Of a stretch of 18,226 nucleotides of DNA, positions 6,071 to 12,134 are shown in pieces (the stretch's first letter is position 1; each line of letters begins with the position of its first letter). The translations under genes were made by a program, and so were the position numbers. Location of the stretch: positions 1 to 18,226 of the forward strand of contig JAJFVE010000051.1 of assembly GCA_021371965.1 (NCBI GenBank), read 5' to 3'. A model generated the notes under the pieces. That model searched no databases. It saw nothing but the letters and a program-made list of their open reading frames with translations, and was not told the DNA's origin. This DNA comes from Planctomycetaceae bacterium (GTDB lineage Bacteria > Planctomycetota > Phycisphaerae > SM23-33).

Positions 6071-6898
6071 ATGGTAAATGGGAATAACGTAAGAAAGGTC
6101 CGTAAGTCTTTGGCTATGACTCAATCAGAGCTCGCCGCTCGCTGCCATTGCGCCACCAATACCATCGGTCGCATTGAACGCAATCAACTCCAACCTAGTG
6201 CGACACTTGGGCTGCAGATCGCCCAGGTGCTTGGTGTCGCGGTGAGTTTCCTTGAATCAGCCCCGCAGGAGCCCCCATCGAGAGGCGGCCATCTCAGGAG
6301 CGTTCTGCACTTGCTGGTGGAGAAGCTTTCCGACGAGGAGATATCCGAACTGGCGCCGGCGATGGGTTATCGCTCTCACCCCGCAGCCGCCGAGGCGCCG
6401 GCCGAGGCCTTGCCGCCCAGCTTTGACATTGTCGACGTCGAGCAACTCCCCCACGACTGGCCCAACCAGTACCTGCCGATCATCGGGCGGCTTGCCGCGG
6501 GGCAAGGGCTCGATACGACCGAGGCGGAGTCTTATCCAGCCGGTTTGGCGTATCAATACCTGCGGTACGCGGGGGCGCCACATAACGCATTTGCGCTCAT
6601 CATCGAAGGGCAGTCGATGATGCCCAAGTTCTCCCACGGCGATGTCGTGATTGTCGATCCCAATCGCACGGTCGATGGCGGAATATGCGCGGTCCTGACG
6701 GATGACGGGACGGGACAACGCAGCGCCCGGCTCAAGAGGCTGATCCAGCAAGGCCCTGTCTCGCTTCTGGAGAGCCTTAACCCGGCTTATCCCAGCGTGA
6801 GCGTGCCTTCCGAGCGGGTCCAGGCGTATTCGATCTGGAGACACCTGACCTTGTCTGTGGCGCAACCGCACGGTTCCGCCGGCTACCGCTGGCTATAG
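6071..6898 (+). CDS. CI/LexA-type phage repressor (XRE HTH plus S24 peptidase)
   Basis: A 275-residue repressor. Residues about 5-58 form an XRE-type helix-turn-helix (MTQSELAARCHCATNTIGRIER). Residues about 130-265 form a LexA/CI S24 self-cleavage domain: the cleavage site is Ala-Gly in RLAAGQG (A143-G144), the catalytic serine S182 is in EGQSMMP, and the catalytic lysine K222 is in ARLKRL. All key residues are present, so RecA-stimulated self-cleavage and SOS induction are expected from family knowledge. The start at 6071 gives the usual spacing before the HTH; the mRNA is predicted to be nearly leaderless. It is divergent from the phage operon and should bind the operators at 5941-6000. 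It could also be a host stress repressor, but the position favours a prophage regulator. Confidence 0.9.
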   Translation: MVNGNNVRKVRKSLAMTQSELAARCHCATNTIGRIERNQLQPSATLGLQIAQVLGVAVSFLESAPQEPPSRGGHLRSVLHLLVEKLSDEEISELAPAMGYRSHPAAAEAPAEALPPSFDIVDVEQLPHDWPNQYLPIIGRLAAGQGLDTTEAESYPAGLAYQYLRYAGAPHNAFALIIEGQSMMPKFSHGDVVIVDPNRTVDGGICAVLTDDGTGQRSARLKRLIQQGPVSLLESLNPAYPSVSVPSERVQAYSIWRHLTLSVAQPHGSAGYRWL

Positions 6899-6926
6899 AA
6901 AAGCGGGCGCTCGCGGGCGCCCGCTT
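6899..6926 (-). terminator. Hairpin terminator between the convergent repressor and membrane-protein genes
   Basis: A perfect 10-bp GC-rich stem (6901-6910 and 6917-6926) with a six-base loop. On the minus strand it is followed by TTTT (6902-6899), so it best serves the membrane-protein gene. It starts just after the repressor stop and may also slow plus-strand transcription, though no T-run follows in that direction. Confidence 0.65.
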
Positions 6927-6951
6927 CCCCCGCTTTCCTCACGTTCGAGCC

Positions 6952-7629
6952 TTACTTATGCTGGAAGATTCCCAGCAATGCAGCCCCCATGGCAGTGCCG
7001 CTGAGGGTAATGGCGGTCCCGAGACCCAGCAGCGCTGCAAGGCAAATCGTCGTCGGGTTGCCGACCCCGACCAGCGCCAGGATTCCCAGGACAATCGCAC
7101 CCAGCCCCAGCAACAGCCGAACGCCCGTGGCGCCACCCATGGCCAGAGACTCCAGCTCATGCAAGGGAGCGTTCACGCGCTCGGACTCGGGCGTCGCAAG
7201 GACCCGGACCCGATCGGCCGCCCCGGCGCCTATGGCCAGCGCGCAGCCGAACAACAGCACCGAAACCGGCATGAGCACCAACGGGACGATGTTCAGCAGC
7301 GACAAGATTCCCAAGATCGCCCCACCGACGCCGGCGAGGAATTCAACCGACATTCCTCCCCCGGCCGCGGTCAAGGTCTCCGCACTGCCGCCCAACAACG
7401 CCACGATGCGGGCGTAACGACCCGCGATGGCGCCGCCTTCAAACAGGAAGGCCCCCGCCAGGGCCAGCCCCGCGATCGCCAGCAGCAGCGACGGGTACAG
7501 TCCGGCCAGCCCGATGATGCTCAAGACGATTGCGCCGACGCCGGCTATGGCCTCGCCTATCGATCCAGCGGCAAACGCGCCGATTCCTACCTTTGCTACA
7601 GTAGCTTGATCATGTCCTAGGGTAGTCAT
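6952..7629 (-). CDS. Six-helix membrane protein built of three internal repeats
   Basis: A 225-residue, glycine- and alanine-rich integral membrane protein. Hydrophobic segments lie at about 28-45, 48-70, 98-113, 115-137, 170-190 and 195-215. They form three two-helix repeats, each opening with a G-x-G-A-I-(V/L) segment: GVGAIVLSIIGL, GVGGAILGILSLL and GLGAIVLGILALVG. A short charged loop (ATPESERVNAPLHE) joins repeats two and three. No catalytic or transport motif is seen and no family is recognised. The start MTTLGHD at 7629 was preferred over the longer frame because GGGTGA lies just upstream and a promoter with a hairpin leader lies at 7656-7722. It may be a host gene at the prophage edge or a phage cargo gene. 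Confidence 0.75.
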   Translation of the reverse strand: MTTLGHDQATVAKVGIGAFAAGSIGEAIAGVGAIVLSIIGLAGLYPSLLLAIAGLALAGAFLFEGGAIAGRYARIVALLGGSAETLTAAGGGMSVEFLAGVGGAILGILSLLNIVPLVLMPVSVLLFGCALAIGAGAADRVRVLATPESERVNAPLHELESLAMGGATGVRLLLGLGAIVLGILALVGVGNPTTICLAALLGLGTAITLSGTAMGAALLGIFQHK

Positions 7630-7655
7630 TCGTTCACCCAACCCTTTCTGACTGC

Positions 7656-7674
7656 GGCCTCGATAACCGAGGCC
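7656..7674 (-). promoter_or_regulatory. Hairpin in the leader of the membrane-protein mRNA
   Basis: A perfect 7-bp stem GGCCTCG / CGAGGCC with a five-base loop, lying about 13 bases after the predicted start of transcription and 26 bases before the ATG at 7629. It may be structural or protect the mRNA end; no riboswitch family is recognised. Confidence 0.4.
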
Positions 7675-7693
7675 TAAGGTATCCTTCTTATGA

Positions 7694-7722
7694 ATCCTAG
7701 GAGGCGCGGGAAGGGAGATCAA
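7694..7722 (-). promoter_or_regulatory. Promoter of the membrane-protein gene
   Basis: Minus-strand TTGATC (7722-7717), a 17-base spacer, and TAGGAT (7699-7694). The predicted start, near 7687, gives a leader of about 58 bases. Confidence 0.5.
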
Positions 7723-7789
7723 TAAGGCCGGCGATGGTTCCAATATGCGATTTTCGGCACCTGCTTTTCCGCCTTTTTCGTAGGAAATG

Positions 7790-7816
7790 AAAAGGGCCAA
7801 CCATCAGGTTGACCCT
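7790..7816 (-). terminator. Terminator downstream of tRNA-Asp
   Basis: A 10-bp stem (7807-7816 with 7793-7802, one G-U pair), a four-base loop and TTTT on the minus strand. It begins six bases after the tRNA 3' end at 7822. Confidence 0.7.
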
Positions 7817-7821
7817 CTTAC

Positions 7822-7895
7822 CGAGGCCGACGGGATTCGAACCCGCAACCACCGGCGTGACAAGCCGGTACTCTAACCAATTGAGCTACGGCCCC
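7822..7895 (-). tRNA. tRNA-Asp (anticodon GUC)
   Basis: A full cloverleaf of 74 bases. The acceptor GGGGCCG pairs with CGGCCUC (one G-U), the discriminator is G73, and the T loop is the standard GGUUCGAAUCC. The anticodon stem is CCGGC/GCCGG with loop UUGUCAC, giving GUC. No CCA is encoded. G34 is the position that queuosine replaces in Asp, Asn, His and Tyr tRNAs. The 3' end faces the phage block at lower coordinates, a common arrangement for tRNA attachment sites, though no duplicated 3' end is visible here. Confidence 0.97.
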
Positions 7896-7908
7896 AACTG
7901 GGCTATAC

Positions 7909-7938
7909 ACTATACAGGCACTTGCGGCGAGGTGTCAA
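7909..7938 (-). promoter_or_regulatory. Promoter of tRNA-Asp
   Basis: Minus-strand consensus TTGACA (7938-7933), an 18-base spacer and TATAGT (7914-7909). The start of transcription would lie near 7902, about seven bases before the mature tRNA 5' end. Confidence 0.7.
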
Positions 7939-7983
7939 GGCGGCGAGAGCGAAAAGTGAAATTAACGTGCCGCCGGCGTGGTT

Positions 7984-8307
7984 TCAAAAGAGACGCCCCT
8001 GCATGACGCTGCGGACCTCTTCAAAAAACTCGCCTGGCCCGCCGCCGGCGCTTACCGGCATGGCTTGCGAATCGAGGACGGCCGCGGCCGGCGCGTCTGC
8101 CGCAAGCAGCTCCTTGTGCTGGAGCTTGGAGGCATCGGAGACATACGTGCCCGCCCGGCCGCGCCATCGCCAGGGGCGAGGCATGCGGGCGGCCGTCAGA
8201 TGACGCAGATACGAATCCAGTTCGTCGTCACGAAATTTCGAGAGAAACTCCGCCTCGGCCGACTGGTTCAGCGACAATATCTGGTCGATCAATTGGCGTT
8301 TGGTCAT
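7984..8307 (-). CDS. Small protein of unknown function
   Basis: A 107-residue protein that opens MTKRQLIDQILSLNQSA and continues EFLSKFRDDELDSYLRHL, two predicted helices with a regular charged pattern; the remainder is alanine- and proline-rich and ends GEFFEEVRSVMQGRLF. There is no signal peptide or membrane segment. The ATG at 8307 has AGAGGTG five bases upstream, better than the GTG at 8325. I recall similar short proteins in planctomycete genomes but know of no function. It lies upstream of tRNA-Asp on the same strand, which has its own promoter. Confidence 0.65.
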   Translation of the reverse strand: MTKRQLIDQILSLNQSAEAEFLSKFRDDELDSYLRHLTAARMPRPWRWRGRAGTYVSDASKLQHKELLAADAPAAAVLDSQAMPVSAGGGPGEFFEEVRSVMQGRLF

Positions 8308-8537
8308 CCGTGCACCTCTGGACACAAATCGACAGCGATAACCCAGATGAGTCTATCGGTCCCCCGGCCCCGCGGACTTTAGCCCAGGGGAGTGGATGAA
8401 TGGATGGATGGGTGGATGGATGGATGGGAGGATGGATGGGAGGATGGGTGTGGATGGATGGTTTCGGTGTTCTCATACCGGGATAGTCCTGGGTTGTTCC
8501 CATACCGGGAGAACGTCGGGACGGGCCCGGCGTCCTT
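8308..8537. other. Gene-free gap with microsatellite
   Basis: The left part of a 539-base stretch (8308-8846) with no credible gene. It holds the leader of the small gene ending at 7984, the GGAT microsatellite at 8393-8461, and two copies of CATACCGGGA (about 8474 and 8501). The right part is the palindromic element at 8538-8807. Confidence 0.6.
8393..8461. repeat. GGAT tetranucleotide microsatellite, imperfect
   Basis: About 69 bases of TGGA/GGAT units interrupted by GGGT and GGGA variants. On the minus strand it reads as His-Pro-Ser-Ile repeats in an open frame that is not a believable gene. Slippage at such tracts can make lengths differ between strains. Confidence 0.9.
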
Positions 8538-8807
8538 AGGCCGCTTCAGCGGCCTTTGTCCCGCCGGAGGCGGGCCTAGCCCAGGCCTTTTAGGCCTGGG
8601 GTGGCGGGCAATACGGCTCTTTGTTTTTCTCTTTCATTCAGCCCGCTTCAGCGGGCTTACCATCGTGCGGCTCAGAGCGCCTGGGAGGTAAGCACGCTGA
8701 AGCGTGCTGGAATTAAGAAACAAGAATTGTTTCTGGTTGCCGCACCCAGGCCTAAAAGGCCTGGGCTAAGCCCGGCTTCGCCGGGGTCAAGGCCGCTGAA
8801 GCGGCCT
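8538..8807. repeat. 270-base nested palindromic element
   Basis: The outer arms 8538-8600 and 8745-8807 (63 bases) are inverted copies. Their two ends (GGCCGCTTCAGCGGCC and CCAGGCCTTTTAGGCCTGG) are identical, and the divergence is in the middle hairpin. Inner arms 8640-8661 and 8687-8708 are also inverted copies with two mismatches and carry GCTTCAGC cores. Each arm is itself made of hairpins. No reading frame crosses it credibly. It lies about 40 bases downstream of the folE stop. Confidence 0.85.
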
Positions 8808-8846
8808 CTGAGTTACCGGGGATGTTTCTGCATATTGGGACACTCA

Positions 8847-9422
8847 TCATCGCCCAGTCAGCAGATTGATCGCTTCGTTACGGGTGGCGACGTTGGTCTT
8901 GAAGAGCCCGCGCATGGCTGAGGTGACCATCTCGGAGCCGGGCTTCTTGATGCCTCGAAGGGTCATACAGGTATGCTCGGCTTCGATGATCACGCCCACG
9001 CCGCGGGCGTTGAGCTTGTCCATCAGCAGGTCGGCGATCTGGCAGGTGAGTCGCTCCTGGACCTGAGGCCGCCTCGCGAACGACTCGACCACGCGGGCGA
9101 GCTTGCTGATCCCGGCGATCTTGCCGTTGGGCAGATACGCCACGTGGGCCTTGCCGATGAAGGGCATCAGGTGGTGCTCGCACATCGAGGAAAAGGGAAT
9201 GTCCCGCAGCACGACCATTTCGTCATACTGCTCGGCGAACGTGACGCCCAGGAAGTCGGCCGGGTCTTCTTCCAGACCGGAGAACAATTCCGCGTACATG
9301 CGCGCGACGCGGTCGGGGGTGCGGGCCAGTCCTTCGCGGTCGGGGTCTTCCCCCACCGCCACCAGAATCGCCCGCACGGCGGCCTCGATCGCGGCGAAAT
9401 CCATCTTCCTGCGTTCAGCCAT
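8847..9422 (-). CDS. folE: GTP cyclohydrolase I
   Basis: A 191-residue enzyme, the normal length for the FolE type. It converts GTP to 7,8-dihydroneopterin triphosphate, the first step of both folate and queuosine synthesis, as a cytosolic decamer. The zinc ligands are visible: C81 and H84 in MCEHHLMPF and C152 in [34 protein letters not shown], cut here into family blocks GISKLAR and RPQVQERLT, is highly typical. The start MAERRKMDF at 9422 has GAGGAGT upstream; the longer frame to 9512 runs into queG. It has its own promoter at 9447-9475 and two tandem TGA stops. QueG lies directly upstream. Confidence 0.97.
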   Translation of the reverse strand: MAERRKMDFAAIEAAVRAILVAVGEDPDREGLARTPDRVARMYAELFSGLEEDPADFLGVTFAEQYDEMVVLRDIPFSSMCEHHLMPFIGKAHVAYLPNGKIAGISKLARVVESFARRPQVQERLTCQIADLLMDKLNARGVGVIIEAEHTCMTLRGIKKPGSEMVTSAMRGLFKTNVATRNEAINLLTGR

Positions 9423-9446
9423 GATTGACTCCTCGAATGCCCATAC

Positions 9447-9475
9447 CTTATACGAGCCGCGCAGGCGGGCGTCAA
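9447..9475 (-). promoter_or_regulatory. Promoter of folE
   Basis: Minus-strand TTGACG (9475-9470), a 17-base spacer and TATAAG (9452-9447). The -35 box overlaps the queG stop codon. The start of transcription, near 9440, leaves a short leader with the GAGGAGT ribosome binding site. Confidence 0.6.
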
Positions 9476-10566
9476 ACGCCGTTTTCAAGACGCTGCATCG
9501 CCCACTGAGCAAGAGCGGCCTGCCCTGGCCACGCCTGCGCGGCCGCGCGGATGCACGTCGTCAACTCCCGCCGCCGGCTGTTGGCGGCAGCGATGATGGC
9601 ATTGCGGATGAACATCTCGCACGACGCGCGGCGGGCGGCGCTGCCGCGCGTGACGGCGTCCCACTGGCCGTGCGTCCATTGCAGAATATCTTCCAGCGAC
9701 GCCGCCGCGATGGCGCGCGGCGTCGTCAGCTCTGCGTCGCCGGGCGGGATATCACGATTGTGCGGGCAGGCTTCCTGGCAGGCATCGCATCCCAGGACCT
9801 GCCGGCCAAGCTGCGGCCGCAGCGCCTCGGGGATCTCGCCGCGGTTCTCGGTCGTGTGGTAGCTCAGACAGCGGCGGCAATCGACAAGGCCGCCCTCGCC
9901 GATTGCCCGCGCGGGGCAGGCCTTGACGCACGCCCCGCATCGGCCGCAATGGCCCGCCAGCGGCTCATCCGGCGGCAGAGGCAGGCTGCACACGATCTCG
10001 CAGAGCACGACGTAACTGCCCACGCCCGGCACGATCAGACAGCCGTTGCGGCCGATCCAACCGACCCCCGCCGCCGCGGCGAGACCTCGCTCCGAAAGCG
10101 GACAGGCGTCGACGAAGATTCTGCCCTGAAAACCCGGGGCGATCGCGGCGATTGCCTTGATCAGTTTATCGCCGCGGCCGCGGAGAACGCGGTGATAGTC
10201 GCGCCCGCGCGCGTATCGGGCGATGGGCGAATCCAGCGGCTCGGACGGGGCATACGGGACCGCCAGGCAGATGGCGCTGCGCGCCCACGGCGCGATGGCC
10301 GAGGGGTTCTGCCTCAGCGTGCGGTGGCGCTGGAGCCAGGTCATGTCGGCGTGATTGCCGCCAGCCAGCCATGCGGCAAAGGTGGCGCCGCGAGGGTCGG
10401 GGCCAAGGGCGGCGATGCCGACGCGGGCGAAGCCCATCTCCAAAGCCATGGCTTTTATGGCAGCAGCGGCTTGCTGGTGGTCGCTAACAGGAATATCCAG
10501 CCTCCCATTCGGGACACGCACAACGGAGTTGTGCGTGGCACCCGTCTCGCGGCTCTCGCTTTGCAT
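9472..10566 (-). CDS. queG: Epoxyqueuosine reductase
   Basis: A 364-residue iron-sulphur, cobalamin-dependent enzyme that reduces epoxyqueuosine to queuosine in tRNA, the last step of the pathway. Family marks are clear: [17 protein letters not shown] with the conserved Asp, [10 protein letters not shown], a first [4Fe-4S] motif [12 protein letters not shown], and a second set from C in [12 protein letters not shown] plus [16 protein letters not shown]-like helical C-terminal tail is present. The start is uncertain: ATG 10566 has a poor ribosome binding site and the first 25 or so residues read through a perfect hairpin (10515-10537). The conserved part starts near [11 protein letters not shown], and a non-ATG start around 10494-10500, just after GGGAGG, would fit family length better. 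The gene follows a small zinc-ribbon gene by 18 bases. Confidence 0.93.
   Translation of the reverse strand: MQSESRETGATHNSVVRVPNGRLDIPVSDHQQAAAAIKAMALEMGFARVGIAALGPDPRGATFAAWLAGGNHADMTWLQRHRTLRQNPSAIAPWARSAICLAVPYAPSEPLDSPIARYARGRDYHRVLRGRGDKLIKAIAAIAPGFQGRIFVDACPLSERGLAAAAGVGWIGRNGCLIVPGVGSYVVLCEIVCSLPLPPDEPLAGHCGRCGACVKACPARAIGEGGLVDCRRCLSYHTTENRGEIPEALRPQLGRQVLGCDACQEACPHNRDIPPGDAELTTPRAIAAASLEDILQWTHGQWDAVTRGSAARRASCEMFIRNAIIAAANSRRRELTTCIRAAAQAWPGQAALAQWAMQRLENGV
10515..10537. repeat. Perfect hairpin in the 5' part of the queG frame
   Basis: A 10-bp perfect stem (10515-10524 and 10528-10537) with a three-base loop, of the CACGCACAAC-GTTGTGCGTG type, resembling intergenic palindromic repeats. 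It lies where the queG N-terminus or leader begins and could influence translation. Confidence 0.6.
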
Positions 10567-10584
10567 GCGCACAAGATACCTGAC

Positions 10585-10875
10585 TTACCTGACAGTTTGA
10601 TCCTCTTGCCGCAGAGGCGAGTATTTTCCCCTCGGCTGCACTCTCTCTTGCGCCCAAAGCGGCGATCCACGACCATGGGTGAAACGCCGACAAGATTGGC
10701 AACGCAATGTGAAGCTTGTGTTCTCGTGAATCATGTACTCGAATGTCGTGGCTGAGCAGTGAGGGCAGACCATGCTTTCAATGTTTCTTGCGAAGAACTG
10801 CCGAGTCAGCACAATCCAGCCATCGGCTTCTTTAAGTTGTTCTTCGGCACGCTGCCTTGCTTCATCTGTATTCAC
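10585..10875 (-). CDS. Small zinc-ribbon protein
   Basis: A 96-residue protein with an N-terminal helix (DEARQRAEEQLKEADGW) and a zinc ribbon: C37-x2-C40 in MVCPHCSA and C59-x2-C62 in LRCQSCRRF, separated by a beta-hairpin-like EYMIHENTSFTL. The GTG start at 10875 has AGAAGG five bases upstream. The C-terminal 30 residues are basic and unstructured. It precedes queG by 18 bases on the same strand and may be co-transcribed with it. No function is recognised; similar ribbons occur in nucleic-acid-binding and metal-handling proteins. Confidence 0.6.
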   Translation of the reverse strand: MNTDEARQRAEEQLKEADGWIVLTRQFFARNIESMVCPHCSATTFEYMIHENTSFTLRCQSCRRFTHGRGSPLWAQERVQPRGKYSPLRQEDQTVR

Positions 10876-10938
10876 TAGTACCTTCTTGCTCAGCGCATCG
10901 CACCAAACCAGGAATGAACGGATACGTTAACCGCTCTA

Positions 10939-12126
10939 TTACCTGATCAGCCGCGCGGCGACGAGGTCCACGTGGTCGCCGACGTCGAGCTTGTCGGGGC
11001 CGAACTCGACGCGGATCATGAGGCGCTTGACATCCTTGAGCTGGGCGTGCACGACCTGCGGCGGCTGTCCCCGGCGGAGGCGCATCGGCTGGATGAGCGG
11101 CTTGTCGTCGCCCAGCACGACCAGCAGAGCGTCGCCGCCGGCCGCCGCGGCGTCGTCGATGCCCGCCAGGGCGGCCAGGCGGGCGTACTTTCCGTCGATG
11201 TTGTAGCTCAGCGAAGTGTAGCTGTGCAGCCCCAGCCCGGAGCTGTATGTCTGCTTGTTCATGCACAGCGGGGTGCCGGAGACCGACTGCCCGCGGCGAT
11301 ACTTGAAGCCTTCGCCCAGCAGCCCGTGTTGCTCGACGGCATCGGGCACCAGCTCGGCCAGGTCGGTCACCTTGTCCGAATTGAAGCTGACGCTCGCGAC
11401 GAGGCCGCGATCCAGCGTCAGGGCCTTGGCCAGCGACGTCTCCACGTGAAAGGCCTTATCGTCGAGCGTCAGCGACGCCCAAGGCAGCCGCGAGCCGTTG
11501 CACATGACGAGCATGCCCCCGCGCGGGGCGGCCGCCGGCGGCGCCGTCTGCCCCAGCAGCACCGCCCGGACCGTGTCCCGGGCGCTGCGCCGATCCGATT
11601 CCTTCCAGTTGAACGTCACCCCGCCGGCGTCGATGGCCTTCACCGCCCCCTGCACCGAGACATAGGCGCCGTCCTTCTTCACGGCCACCAGCACGTCCTG
11701 CGTGCTGGCGGCGATCTTGAGCTCATCACACTTGGCGCGGATGTCCTCGACGCAGCTCTTGGCGTCAGGAAGATAGATCGCCTTCACCTGTGCGATGGGG
11801 ATCTCCAGGCTGCTGACGCCCGCCAAACTGACCGCAAGCTTGCCTTGGTCGAGCGAGACGCTCTGGGCCGCCAGCTCCGCCCCGTCCAGCGTCATCACCA
11901 TCGCCTGGCTCAGCCGCGTTTGGGCGTCGCCGGGGGCGGCCAGCGTGAGCCGGGCGACCTCCCCGCGCGGGATGGATTGCTTGCCCTCCTTGGTCTGCAG
12001 TTCCACCTGGTCGGCCGTGACGGCGGCGATGGTGCCCCTGATGCTCGTGGCCTCAATCGTGTCGACGCGGTGCGACGGGGCGTCGGCCGCCCAGAGCCCC
12101 GCTATAATGATCGTGACCCAGTACAT
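10939..12126 (-). CDS. Secreted NPCBM-domain protein
   Basis: A 395-residue protein, last gene of the envelope operon. MYWVTIIIAGLWAAD is a short signal-peptide-like start. Residues about 20-250 are beta-rich (IRGTIAAVTADQVELQTKEG and a later similar segment, IDAGGVTFNWKE), suggesting two small repeat domains. Residues about 255-395 match the NPCBM fold: GTPLCMNKQTYSSGLGLHS, then YARLAALAGIDD, LLVVLGDDKPL and a final DHVDLVAARLIR. NPCBM domains are thought to bind carbohydrate and occur in glycosidases and planctomycete surface proteins. The ATG at 12126 is eight bases after the upstream stop, so the longer frame reaching 12753 is rejected. No catalytic domain is seen; a sugar-binding periplasmic or surface role is inferred. 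Confidence 0.8.
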   Translation of the reverse strand: MYWVTIIIAGLWAADAPSHRVDTIEATSIRGTIAAVTADQVELQTKEGKQSIPRGEVARLTLAAPGDAQTRLSQAMVMTLDGAELAAQSVSLDQGKLAVSLAGVSSLEIPIAQVKAIYLPDAKSCVEDIRAKCDELKIAASTQDVLVAVKKDGAYVSVQGAVKAIDAGGVTFNWKESDRRSARDTVRAVLLGQTAPPAAAPRGGMLVMCNGSRLPWASLTLDDKAFHVETSLAKALTLDRGLVASVSFNSDKVTDLAELVPDAVEQHGLLGEGFKYRRGQSVSGTPLCMNKQTYSSGLGLHSYTSLSYNIDGKYARLAALAGIDDAAAAGGDALLVVLGDDKPLIQPMRLRRGQPPQVVHAQLKDVKRLMIRVEFGPDKLDVGDHVDLVAARLIR

Positions 12127-12134
12127 GACGGTTC

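Noticed and set aside
7822..7895. Proven prophage attachment site in tRNA-Asp
   Set aside because: The orientation fits, but no second copy of the tRNA 3' end and no integrase are in the window, so it is kept only as a possibility.
8228..8503. Minus-strand frame with His-Pro-Ser-Ile repeats
   Set aside because: The repeats come from translating the GGAT microsatellite, and the frame overlaps the better-supported gene ending at 7984.
8538..8807. CRISPR array
   Set aside because: The repeats are inverted and of unequal length, with no regular spacers; no cas gene is nearby.
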